Shown: in pieces, positions 36,799 through 44,730 of the stretch
Numbering within the stretch: the first letter of the stretch is position 1
Layout of the letters: each line of letters opens with the position of its first letter
The notes under the pieces: generated by a model
Told to the model about the DNA's origin: nothing
Seen by the model: the letters and a program-made list of their open reading frames with translations, nothing else
The model's database searches: none
Position numbers and translations under genes: made by a program
From: Candidatus Nitronereus thalassa
GTDB lineage: Bacteria > Nitrospirota > Nitrospiria > Nitrospirales > UBA8639
Length of the DNA stretch: 64,000 bases
Reading direction: 5' to 3'
Assembly: GCF_032191465.1 (NCBI RefSeq)
Contig: NZ_JAQOUE010000002.1
Coordinates: forward strand, 372,001-436,000

Positions 36799-37482
36799 AT
36801 GAGAAGAAACCAGACTATTTCCCCAAAAACAGCGCCGACATTCAGACCGCTTCCAATTAGTCTCACCAAGTCCTCAACCCTTCTGTGTCTCGCCTTTACT
36901 CTCCTTCTAGGAACCTCAGGCTGTACAGACCTTAAACGTCTGGCCTATGAAGGGTTTGACCGTGATGAGTGGCAACAACCAGAGCAAGTCATAAAAGCCC
37001 TGAAAATCGAGCCAGGAGACCAAGTCGCAGACCTTGGGTCGGGAAGCGGGTATTTCACCTTTCGATTGGCGGATGCGGTAGGACCCAACGGAAAAGTCTA
37101 CGCCGTAGATATCGATGCGGAGATGAACGCCGCCCTCGCCGAACAGGTACAGGAAAAAGGATACCAGAATATCGAAGTCGTGCTCGCGCAACCGCACGAC
37201 CCTGGATTGCCCGACAACAGCATCGACCTCATCTTTTCAACCAACACCTATCATCATCTCGAACAACGAGTGGCGTACCTGGCCAACCTCAAACAAGACC
37301 TTCAACCCAATGGACGAATCGCCATCATCGACTTCAATGGCGAGGGATGGTTCCAACACTTGTTCGGCCACTACACCTCCAGCGAAAGTATCCAGCGCGA
37401 ATTACAAGAAACAGGCTACACCCTCGAAACAAAACTAGACTTTCTCCCCAAACAGGTCTTCCTCATCTTTGTAAGAAACTAG
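36799..37482 (+). CDS. lipoprotein with SAM-dependent methyltransferase domain
   Basis: 227 aa. An N-terminal basic/hydrophobic leader ends in lipobox LLLGTSGCTDL (Cys near residue 41), then a complete class I methyltransferase domain: VADLGSGSGYFTFRLADAVG (motif I), VYAVDIDAEM, DLIFSTNTYHHL, NGRIAIIDFNGEGW. SAM is cytosolic, so an exported methyltransferase is puzzling; the leader may instead act as an uncleaved anchor. ATG 36799 has GGGTGCAAAGC upstream, weak. Part of no obvious operon. Confidence 0.8.
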   Translation: MRRNQTISPKTAPTFRPLPISLTKSSTLLCLAFTLLLGTSGCTDLKRLAYEGFDRDEWQQPEQVIKALKIEPGDQVADLGSGSGYFTFRLADAVGPNGKVYAVDIDAEMNAALAEQVQEKGYQNIEVVLAQPHDPGLPDNSIDLIFSTNTYHHLEQRVAYLANLKQDLQPNGRIAIIDFNGEGWFQHLFGHYTSSESIQRELQETGYTLETKLDFLPKQVFLIFVRN

Positions 37483-37662
37483 TAATAGCATCCCGAACCA
37501 TAAAAACATCGCCCTCCCCTCTGTAATTCCCGACATTGGTAATCGGGAATCCATCCTCCATGTAATAACCTTTTATTTTTCCCTCCATTGAAGTACATTC
37601 GGGCGGCGAAAAAAAACACCTCGTTATGAATCAAGAAAATAGACCTTTGCAGGAGATCCACA

Positions 37663-39027
37663 TTGAGAGATAAGAAAAAAGTGTGGCGAAACCGAACAAA
37701 AGCGGTGACCGTATCTACCGTCTTGTTATTGATGATATGTGCCACCGGCCTGGCAGCCGATCGAACTGCTGTGGACACAAGCCGGTCGTCGGTCCAGACC
37801 ATCATGAAGTTCCCATCGACGGTGCGAAAGATTCCTCGGGTAACGGCACCAATACTGAGATCCGTGCAACTATGGGATATCGTCAATGGCGCAGCGAATT
37901 CCAGCATCAGCTACCGACGGCAGGTGCAATTGGGAATCAGCTATTCTGGCACACGCCCGACCCATTACCGAGTCAGCGAAAACCGTCAATTCGAGCGTGC
38001 CTCATGGCAGACATTTTATCCTCGTGGACGATACCGCTATACGTTTCAGCGAAATAGTGATGGGCGGAAAACCGTGTACGTGCAGTTGCGCTACGGCGAC
38101 GGAACGAAATACCTCAGCCAAGTGCAACAGGCATCGATCGTCTATCGCAAACCGCCGACCATCAGTAATTTTCAGATTGAGAACGGCGCAGCCAGCGCTT
38201 CCAAGCGGCAGGTCCTGCTCACGTGGAACGTCTCCGGCATTGCGACGGACTACCGTGTCAGTGAGTCGTCCGATATGGCGGGGGCATCGTGGAAAACTGG
38301 CGGTGCACCTCCGAGCGGTGGTCTGATCTTCGATTTAGCCGAAGGAGCCTCAGGGCAACGAAGGATATATCTTCAGGTAAAGAGAGAACAGAGTGACCCC
38401 GTATCTGCCAACGACAGTATTAATCTCACTGTTGGCATTTGCCCGATCGGGCATCGAGGGTTGGAATGCAGCGGTGCCGGGACCTGTTCAAACGCGGGAC
38501 AATGTACCTGCAACGCGGACATCAGCGGGCCAGCCTGCGAAACTATTTGCCAGCGGTGCTACGGAGCAGCCGGAAACAATTGTGGCGTCGCCGATGGCAT
38601 GAATTTCCCCGCGAACCTCGGCGTGTGCATGAGCACGCCCCAGGGACCAAGCTGCCAGATCAATGCAGGAAGCTGGGCACACGACGAATGCTGCGTGCGC
38701 TACCGTTTTGGCGGACCGAATTCTCAACAAGGCTCCTGCACAGTAGCCGGCCTCGGCCCTCCACCGTATGTCTGCCAGTTAGAACTGGCCAAAGCCGTGG
38801 CCCAGCTACCAAACCCCCTGCTCACCTGGACACGCACGGATGTGAACTTCAGCAAGAGTTCTTGTACGGACGGAATCGAAATGCCGGTGACCCATGCCGA
38901 TATGTGTAATCCTTCGGGCGGCACCCTACTCTGCAGTGATGTGCAATATTGCTGTAGTGGGAGCGGCCAGGCATCGGCCATTCAGGCACCAGCAGCAACC
39001 GGCGGGATATTGTGTGTCTGTGATTAA
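37663..39027 (+). CDS. secreted cysteine-rich protein with EGF-like segment
   Basis: 454 aa from TTG 37663, which follows GGAGATCCACA; a basic/hydrophobic signal peptide (VSTVLLLMICATGLAA) is cleaved after LAA. Residues about 60-260 hold two beta-sandwich repeats with similar V-S-E-S/N strings (THYRVSENRQFERASW, TDYRVSESSDMAGASW). An EGF-like block follows (GLECSGAGTCSNAGQCTCN), then about 180 residues with many Cys, likely disulfide-bonded outside the cell. The last 74 codons are duplicated at 39908-40129. Function unknown; adhesion or matrix role is a guess. Confidence 0.75.
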   Translation: MRDKKKVWRNRTKAVTVSTVLLLMICATGLAADRTAVDTSRSSVQTIMKFPSTVRKIPRVTAPILRSVQLWDIVNGAANSSISYRRQVQLGISYSGTRPTHYRVSENRQFERASWQTFYPRGRYRYTFQRNSDGRKTVYVQLRYGDGTKYLSQVQQASIVYRKPPTISNFQIENGAASASKRQVLLTWNVSGIATDYRVSESSDMAGASWKTGGAPPSGGLIFDLAEGASGQRRIYLQVKREQSDPVSANDSINLTVGICPIGHRGLECSGAGTCSNAGQCTCNADISGPACETICQRCYGAAGNNCGVADGMNFPANLGVCMSTPQGPSCQINAGSWAHDECCVRYRFGGPNSQQGSCTVAGLGPPPYVCQLELAKAVAQLPNPLLTWTRTDVNFSKSSCTDGIEMPVTHADMCNPSGGTLLCSDVQYCCSGSGQASAIQAPAATGGILCVCD

Positions 39028-39239
39028 GCCCAGCTAGGGCCCTACAACCAGCAGATTATAACCCAAGAGCTGCCAAGTATTGGTGATGTGCCAATATTCA
39101 CAACCCAGAATCCATCTTGGCCGTTTGCAAAAAGACAAGTTCTATATTGATGAGGAATTACCCCCAAACATGGTATAAAGACCTGCCATATACCAAATTT
39201 AAAAGGTGGGAAGAGATTCAAGGGTAATAAGGACAGAAA

Positions 39240-39578
39240 ATGAGTAGGGAGTTTGTGGACTATTTGAGAGATATTATAGACGCTATGGGAAAGGCTCAAC
39301 AATTTGTCAGGAATCTCTCTTATTTAGAATTCAAAGCTGACGACAAAACGGTCTTTGCCGTCGTCAGAGCCTTGGAGATTGTTGGGGAAGCAACCAAAAA
39401 TATTCCCGATGATATTCGCAAGAACTACCCCGAGATCCCCTGGAAAGATATGGCGGGCATGAGAGATGTCCTGATTCATGATTATTTTGGCGCTGATGTA
39501 GAAACCGTATGGTTAACGGTTACAGAAAAAATCCCGCAGGTAAAACCGTTGATAGAAAAAATGCTAGAGAAATTATGA
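39240..39578 (+). CDS. hepT: HepT-family ribonuclease toxin
   Basis: 112 aa HEPN protein (DUF86). Catalytic R-x4-H-x-Y is seen as RDVLIHDYF near residue 78; ALEIVGEATKNIPDDIR and YPEIPWKDMAGMR are typical flanks. HepT cuts or blocks RNA and is silenced by AMPylation or oligoAMPylation of its Tyr by the cognate MntA. Overlaps the mntA start by 4 bp (ATGA). Sits between the two copies of the 3' end of the cysteine-rich gene. Confidence 0.92.
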   Translation: MSREFVDYLRDIIDAMGKAQQFVRNLSYLEFKADDKTVFAVVRALEIVGEATKNIPDDIRKNYPEIPWKDMAGMRDVLIHDYFGADVETVWLTVTEKIPQVKPLIEKMLEKL

Positions 39579-39868
39579 TCACCTTAGAAACGATAAAGAC
39601 AACGCTGCAAGCTCACAAAGAAGAGCTCAGCCAAAAATATGGTGTAAAGCAAATCGGGGTGTTTGGTTCTTGTGTGAAGAACGAACAGCTTGAGACGAGT
39701 GATGTTGACCTCCTGGTTGAATTTGATAAAGCCATCGATTTGTTCATCTTTGTTAATCTCAAAAACTATCTATCGGACTTGCTGAACGCCAACGTTGATC
39801 TCGTGATGAAAAAAGCCTTAAAGCCGAAAATTGGCCAACGCATACTACAAGAGGTTGTGGAAATTTAA
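39575..39868 (+). CDS. mntA: MntA-family nucleotidyltransferase antitoxin
   Basis: 97 aa minimal nucleotidyltransferase. G-S-x10-D-x-D motif intact in GVFGSCVKNEQLETSDVDLL, with further Asp in NVDLVMKKALKP. It modifies the HepT Tyr to neutralise it. Toxin first, antitoxin second, 4-bp overlap, is the standard order. The stop TAA (39866) is in the same frame as the downstream 3'-end copy. Confidence 0.92.
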   Translation: MITLETIKTTLQAHKEELSQKYGVKQIGVFGSCVKNEQLETSDVDLLVEFDKAIDLFIFVNLKNYLSDLLNANVDLVMKKALKPKIGQRILQEVVEI

Positions 39869-39907
39869 TGGGGATACCCAACGAATGGATCAGCCGTTCC
39901 TGGATAC

Positions 39908-40129
39908 CTACCAAACCCCCTGCTGACCTGGACGCGCACGGATGTGAACTTTAACAAGAGTTCCTGCACGGACGGAATCGAAATGCCGGTGACCCATGCC
40001 GATATGTGTAATCCTTCGGGCGGCACCCTACTCTGCAGTGATGTGCAATATTGCTGTAGTGGGAGCGGCCAGGCATCGGCAATTCAAGCCCCAGCCGCAA
40101 CTGGCGGGATATTGTGTATCTGTGACTAG
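39908..40129 (+). pseudogene. duplicated 3' end of the cysteine-rich secreted protein gene
   Basis: 222 bp matching 38806-39027 without indels and with about 14 differences (about 94% identical), ending in its own in-frame stop (TAG against TAA). It lacks the first five sixths of the gene and has no ribosome site, so it is a remnant. Similar bases continue just past both stops. Confidence 0.85.
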
Positions 40130-40189
40130 GGCTAGTCAGGGCCTTCCATCGAGACCAGCATCGTTACACAGTCCTTTCAGACTGGAGCC

Positions 40190-40819
40190 CTAGGCCTCAG
40201 ATTTCCTGGGATAATGATAGTCCAGACAAAAGGCGCACAATTCCTGACGAATATTGGCAGGAAGCTCTCTCACCCAGGTAGGAATCCAATCCCACCGATT
40301 TTTCTCTTGTAAATTTTTCACTTTGCGGCAGTGAGAACATTGGTGAATAAGTCCATCGCTATCGGTATAAACCGAGGCATTCCCCTCGCGTGCCACCTCA
40401 GTAACTGGGTGCGGCATTTCCTGCACCAGACTATTCACGATAAGAATTCCTTGATTCACGCCCACCGGATAGAGGGTCATGTTGAACATCCGGTACCGAT
40501 GAGCACTGGAACATTGATACGCGTGCTGCTTGGGATAACCCTGACTCCTCGGATCATTAAACGTGGAAAGAAAAAACCCCGTATAAAACTCCTTCAAATC
40601 AGAAGTCACCGCCTCCATCACATTTCTTCCCAATTTCCACTCCTCAGAAATGCTCGGTTCGCCGCCGTTATCTTGGGCGAAGGCAAACCACGCCGGATTG
40701 AAATACGCTAAAGAAAAATCTTTCCATAACCCATAGACAGCCGAAGAATGCATTTCGATATTCACTTCATCGAAGCTGGCGAGAAGCTTTTGAAATGCCG
40801 GGTCAATCCGCGCCTTCAT
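40190..40819 (-). CDS. PAS-like protein with C-terminal cysteine pairs
   Basis: 209 aa. The first 150 residues look like a PAS-type sensor (LWKDFSLAYFNPAWFAFAQD, MTLYPVGVNQGILIVNSLV). The tail has two C-x2-C pairs in QCSHCRKVKN and LCAFCLDYHYP, with WDWIPTWV between, a pattern seen at the ends of bacterial sensor proteins. No kinase or output domain, so it may be a stand-alone sensor or adaptor. Overlaps nothing; convergent with the duplicated remnant. Confidence 0.7.
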   Translation of the reverse strand: MKARIDPAFQKLLASFDEVNIEMHSSAVYGLWKDFSLAYFNPAWFAFAQDNGGEPSISEEWKLGRNVMEAVTSDLKEFYTGFFLSTFNDPRSQGYPKQHAYQCSSAHRYRMFNMTLYPVGVNQGILIVNSLVQEMPHPVTEVAREGNASVYTDSDGLIHQCSHCRKVKNLQEKNRWDWIPTWVRELPANIRQELCAFCLDYHYPRKSEA

Positions 40820-41348
40820 GTTCTACACACCATGATCATTTCCGTCTGGCAAGCCATCCCGTGAACTTTCAACCTATTCCCTTCCACCTCCAAAAAACAA
40901 CCACCAAGCAACGCGGCCTTTTCTTCTATTTTTAACGAGTAGGAGAATGGATAAAGTGTCAAACCTTTTCTACCTCAAGGGCATACGCGCATGGCCAGGC
41001 TAGTTACCGAAATCACCTGCCCATTCCTTGTACTTGCGTCGCCACATACTTCTAAGAAGCCAATCTCCTCGTTCCCATCGACAGCGTCGCCGACAAGAGC
41101 AACACGCCCACTTCTAAATCGGTGGTCGTTACTGTCCAACTCTATTTTAGTACCCCCTGCCATTCCTCAACGACAAACAACTTTTTCAGTATTCTCTTTC
41201 ATTTTCGCAAACCAATTAGGTACCATTTACCGATGACAATTGGCCCATTTTTTTTAAGGCCTTCCGCACTCCAATAAAGAGGGATTTTTTCTCATCTTAA
41301 AAAAATGTGGCATTCAAGGCCTGCCCCCCCAACCAAATGGAGGATCAC
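40820..41348. other. intergenic region before the DUF4062 gene
   Basis: AT-rich, no supportable gene. A 62-codon reading on the minus strand (40975-41163) has a protein-like look but its start is poor. The promoter of the DUF4062 gene should lie here. Confidence 0.4.
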
Positions 41349-42923
41349 ATGGAAATACATTCTCGAACAAACGACAGAAAATATAAAATATTTATTAGCT
41401 CGTCCTTTGAAGATTTAAAGGATGCACGAATCCAGCTAATGAAAAGAACTTTAAAGCTCGGCCATTTTCCAGGAGGAATGGAATTATTTTATCCAGGAGA
41501 GACTAGAAACTTGGAGGTAATTGAAAGGGAAATAAAATCTTGTGACATTTTTGTAATTCTCATTGGGGCAAGATTGGGGATGCCTATTACTGACGATGAT
41601 TATCCTGAAATTGATCACGTTTATTACACAATGGAAGAGTACGAAATAGCATGTAAATATAATAAGCCCGTGATACCTTTTCTGCTATACGAAGAGGAAT
41701 TTAATAAGGCCATTGAAGAAATCACAGATAGTTCTAAAAAGCTAGGCAGTTCTTCGCACATTTCTAACCAGATAGAAACGTTGAAGAATTTCAGAAACAC
41801 TGTGGTGCAAGGGCCACAGGGCAAGAGAATCGCAGGGTTTTTTTCATATAACGACACATCACATTTGTGTGAAGTTTACTCTGGCGCAATTAGCGCTACA
41901 ATTAATGAGTACTTTGATTCAGGCCAAAAAGGTGGTTGGGTAAACGGAGCAATATATGATGATCTCAAGGCCCAAATTGCACTAGGAAGATCAGTTAGCA
42001 ACAATATTTTCTTTAAAAGATTTGCCGAAAGGTTGAGCACCTTTGGAACCTTGTCGGGTAGGACTCAAATTGATTCGGAGTTAAAAACTAGCATTGCCGA
42101 ATTCTTCTGGCTAAATTACCTAACAATCATAGAAGAAAAAGGCATTAATAAAATATTTTTTGAGTCAGGCTCTTCTATAGCTTATGCCTCGAGAAAGTTT
42201 ATCGAATATGTTTATGAAGAGAGACAATCCTATCACGATTGGCTCCACGAAAAACTTCAAATCAGAACAAACAACTTTTTAACTTTTCTAGATTTACTTC
42301 TTATTGATTCGAGTTGGCAACCTTTGGATGTCCGCCTCCAACCGAATGGCCCCTTCTCTTCTGACTATGGTGCGTCATATGGAATGATCAAAAATGCTAA
42401 GGTTAGGTCGGCAACTAAACACAACCGTGAAGAGAAAGGGCTTCATAAAGACGCCAATGAAGCCATATTTAAAATGACTGAGGAGTTAAAAATTGATTTT
42501 GAAAGATCAGGAATGATATTGATGACAGCCTCCGGTTTATATTTGGAAAAGGAATCAAGATTTTATGGCCCTCATGTTGGCAGCTACCATAACATGTTAT
42601 TGAAACGCAGCCTTCTTTCCATGCCTTGCCCGAAAGTTATTTTTCTTGATCAAAAAAAATGGGGACTAGAGTTTGATTCTGATAACTGTTATGCCATTTG
42701 TGACAAAACCTGCGGGGATGATTTAACTTGGGAATCTCTAAAAACTAAGACACCACTAGCAGTGGCGTTAGCAGCTTTTGAAAAGGACCAACAGGATAAC
42801 CTAGCCAAATCTCTTTTTTCTGAAGGATTCATTCATCAGGAAAAAGGAACTGTCAAAGCTGGGGCTAAGGGAAGGTGGCCAATAATAGCAGGAAACGAAT
42901 CATTTTGGAAATTTTTTAGTTAA
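41349..42923 (+). CDS. DUF4062 protein with DeoR-type sensor-like C-terminal domain
   Basis: 524 aa. Residues about 10-105 are DUF4062, a TIR-like alpha/beta domain of conflict and STAND proteins: FISSSFEDLKDARIQLMKR, IEREIKSCDIFVILIGARLG, YTMEEYEIACKYNKPVIPFL. The C-terminal half, about 265-455, follows the order of a DeoR C-terminal sensor (NagB/RpiA-like phosphosugar fold): INKIFFESGSSIAYASRKF, IRTNNFL, NGPFSSDYGASYG, GMILMTASGLYL, KRSLLSMPCPKVIFLDQKKW and CYAICDK. No DNA-binding domain. Start ATG 41349 has GGAGG 5 nt upstream, better than in-frame ATGs at 41307 and 41340. Strongly AT-rich, so probably acquired. Fusion call is by eye. Confidence 0.78.
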   Translation: MEIHSRTNDRKYKIFISSSFEDLKDARIQLMKRTLKLGHFPGGMELFYPGETRNLEVIEREIKSCDIFVILIGARLGMPITDDDYPEIDHVYYTMEEYEIACKYNKPVIPFLLYEEEFNKAIEEITDSSKKLGSSSHISNQIETLKNFRNTVVQGPQGKRIAGFFSYNDTSHLCEVYSGAISATINEYFDSGQKGGWVNGAIYDDLKAQIALGRSVSNNIFFKRFAERLSTFGTLSGRTQIDSELKTSIAEFFWLNYLTIIEEKGINKIFFESGSSIAYASRKFIEYVYEERQSYHDWLHEKLQIRTNNFLTFLDLLLIDSSWQPLDVRLQPNGPFSSDYGASYGMIKNAKVRSATKHNREEKGLHKDANEAIFKMTEELKIDFERSGMILMTASGLYLEKESRFYGPHVGSYHNMLLKRSLLSMPCPKVIFLDQKKWGLEFDSDNCYAICDKTCGDDLTWESLKTKTPLAVALAAFEKDQQDNLAKSLFSEGFIHQEKGTVKAGAKGRWPIIAGNESFWKFFS

Positions 42924-43266
42924 CCTAAGCACTTTAATATATTCAAAAAAATTCGACATTCCAGAATTAAAGACGAGAAGAGATGGGGGTCAGCAACTGT
43001 TGAATGAGAAGAACTGGGTTCAGGACTTGAATCGCGCAGCCTTTTCTTTCCACAATCTACCTATTCAAACCGCATAAAAAATTAAATTAGTTTCCAAATA
43101 GGCAATCTCCAACCTTTTCTCCACCTCTCCCACACCAAGAGTGCAATTTCTGATTTGAATGATTTGCAGTGGAATAAACCTCTTTCACGGTTCTTTATTC
43201 GATATAACTAATGTGAGGATATTGCAGTCCAACAAATGATATTATGTTGGCTTTATTGCTTTTGTC
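42924..43266. other. intergenic region
   Basis: AT-rich, no gene or strong structure seen. It separates the DUF4062 gene from the next AT-rich gene on the same strand, so they may have separate promoters. Confidence 0.4.
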
Positions 43267-44421
43267 ATGGGAAGGATCATGGATCTTGGGAGTCCATCAC
43301 AATTTGATTTATCTAACCCCCAATGGATAGCAGTTTGCCTAGCCCTTATTGGCATAATTGGTACTGCTGCTTATCACAGTATTCCATGGATTCGAAAACG
43401 AACGGTCTACAAGTACTGCAATTTCAATCTACAGATTTTAGATAAATTTCCTCCCAATCATCACGAATTATCGGGTTTAGTCTCATTTCCACTCAACGTG
43501 ACGGATTTCTATGTTGTGATCAAATCTAAAGACAGATTTTCTCTTCAGAGAGTTAATTTACGATTCCTCGACAAGAACCAGACCTTCAAGTCGCATCCAT
43601 ACGGCAATGCAGATTTGAAGGTTATAAAAATAACGTCCCTGAGATATTGGGATGATCGCTATGTTGATATTGAAAGCTGCTCAGATCAAGTAGGTGGTTT
43701 TGGAGCAGCATTTAACAGAACTCTCAAAAAGGAAGACGGGCTATATTTCCGACTGGGCGTCCATATTCAGTCGCCATGGGTTGGCATAATATGTTTTCGG
43801 GCCATAGATAACGATGGCTTTGAAAGTTTTGCTAGAAATAAGTTGGTAGCTTTTGGGCTAGCATATGAAGATGCGTGGAAGGTTTGGTGTGGTGAAAAGA
43901 ATATAAATCATTGTAATATCGCTCCAATCTCGATCACAGATTTAGAGACGGAAAGTCAACCCTCTATTGAGCTTTTACCTAAGAGCAGCCAAAGTCCTGA
44001 TTTGCGATTATCCGTACATAACCACGGACCTACAGCAGCTTTTTCCGCGAAATGCGAAATCTTGAGCACCAAAAATGATCCGAATCCACCAAGGAAGGGC
44101 CTTTTTCAGCTTCGATGGATTCTTCAAAATGATAGAGAAATGATGATTAGGCAGGGAGATAAGGAAGATTTGCTAATTGCAAGAATAAATGTTGACCATG
44201 GTTCTCGGCTTGGGCAAATGATCTTTTATGAATTACTTTCAAATGGTGATGCCGAATTTACTTCATGTCGTTGGAATTTGCCTGAATTGGAACTCCCTGA
44301 ATATGAACTCGAGATTCGTATTTATAATGATGGTTTTGATAAACCCTTTCTTAAAACATTTATTGTACGGCCACATCTACATTGGGGGCCACTAGAAATG
44401 ATTGAAATAAAGGTCTCTTGA
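43267..44421 (+). CDS. membrane-anchored protein of unknown function
   Basis: 384 aa. One transmembrane helix near the N-terminus (WIAVCLALIGIIGTAAYHSI), then a soluble region with two beta-rich parts (VSFPLNVTDFYVVIKSKDRF; LRLSVHNHGPTAAFSAKCEI, the latter like a CARDB/Ig-type strand pattern). No enzyme motif. GGAAGG lies just before the second ATG (43279), which may be the true start. AT-rich and next to the DUF4062 gene on the same strand; could be its membrane partner (inference). Confidence 0.65.
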   Translation: MGRIMDLGSPSQFDLSNPQWIAVCLALIGIIGTAAYHSIPWIRKRTVYKYCNFNLQILDKFPPNHHELSGLVSFPLNVTDFYVVIKSKDRFSLQRVNLRFLDKNQTFKSHPYGNADLKVIKITSLRYWDDRYVDIESCSDQVGGFGAAFNRTLKKEDGLYFRLGVHIQSPWVGIICFRAIDNDGFESFARNKLVAFGLAYEDAWKVWCGEKNINHCNIAPISITDLETESQPSIELLPKSSQSPDLRLSVHNHGPTAAFSAKCEILSTKNDPNPPRKGLFQLRWILQNDREMMIRQGDKEDLLIARINVDHGSRLGQMIFYELLSNGDAEFTSCRWNLPELELPEYELEIRIYNDGFDKPFLKTFIVRPHLHWGPLEMIEIKVS

Positions 44422-44730
44422 TTGAGTACTAAAAATTGATTTCGTATGCGATTTATTACGCAGTCAGGTATTAAAATTACTTTGAAAAAGAAAAAGAAGA
44501 AGATCGGGATCAGAATCGCAAAGAAAATCTGATACAGAAAGAAGTACAGGGCATATTCAAAAACAGGGATTTTTTTGTTAGCGCACTGAAGCCCCACGCC
44601 GAAAACCGGATGGCATAGGCGAATAAATGAGGGAACACGTTGCGAAGAGCGCTATATTTGTGCGCGCCCGAGAGGCTGTGAGCGCCCGGCTGACAACGTA
44701 ATTACGGAAATGGACAGGTTTAGAGGTGAA
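44422..44730. other. intergenic region between convergent genes
   Basis: First half is a purine-rich run (44480-44560), second half returns to GC-rich sequence with a repeated GCGCCCG string (44668-44700). The composition switch marks the edge of the AT-rich block. No gene. Confidence 0.4.

Noticed and set aside
40975-41163. 62-codon minus-strand reading with some protein-like strings
   Set aside because: GAGGA is almost touching the ATG, no family is recognised, and it lies alone in a non-coding gap; not supported well enough.
42924-43266. Repeat or CRISPR-like structure around the AT-rich accessory genes
   Set aside because: I looked for regularly spaced repeats in the 40-45 kb region and found none.
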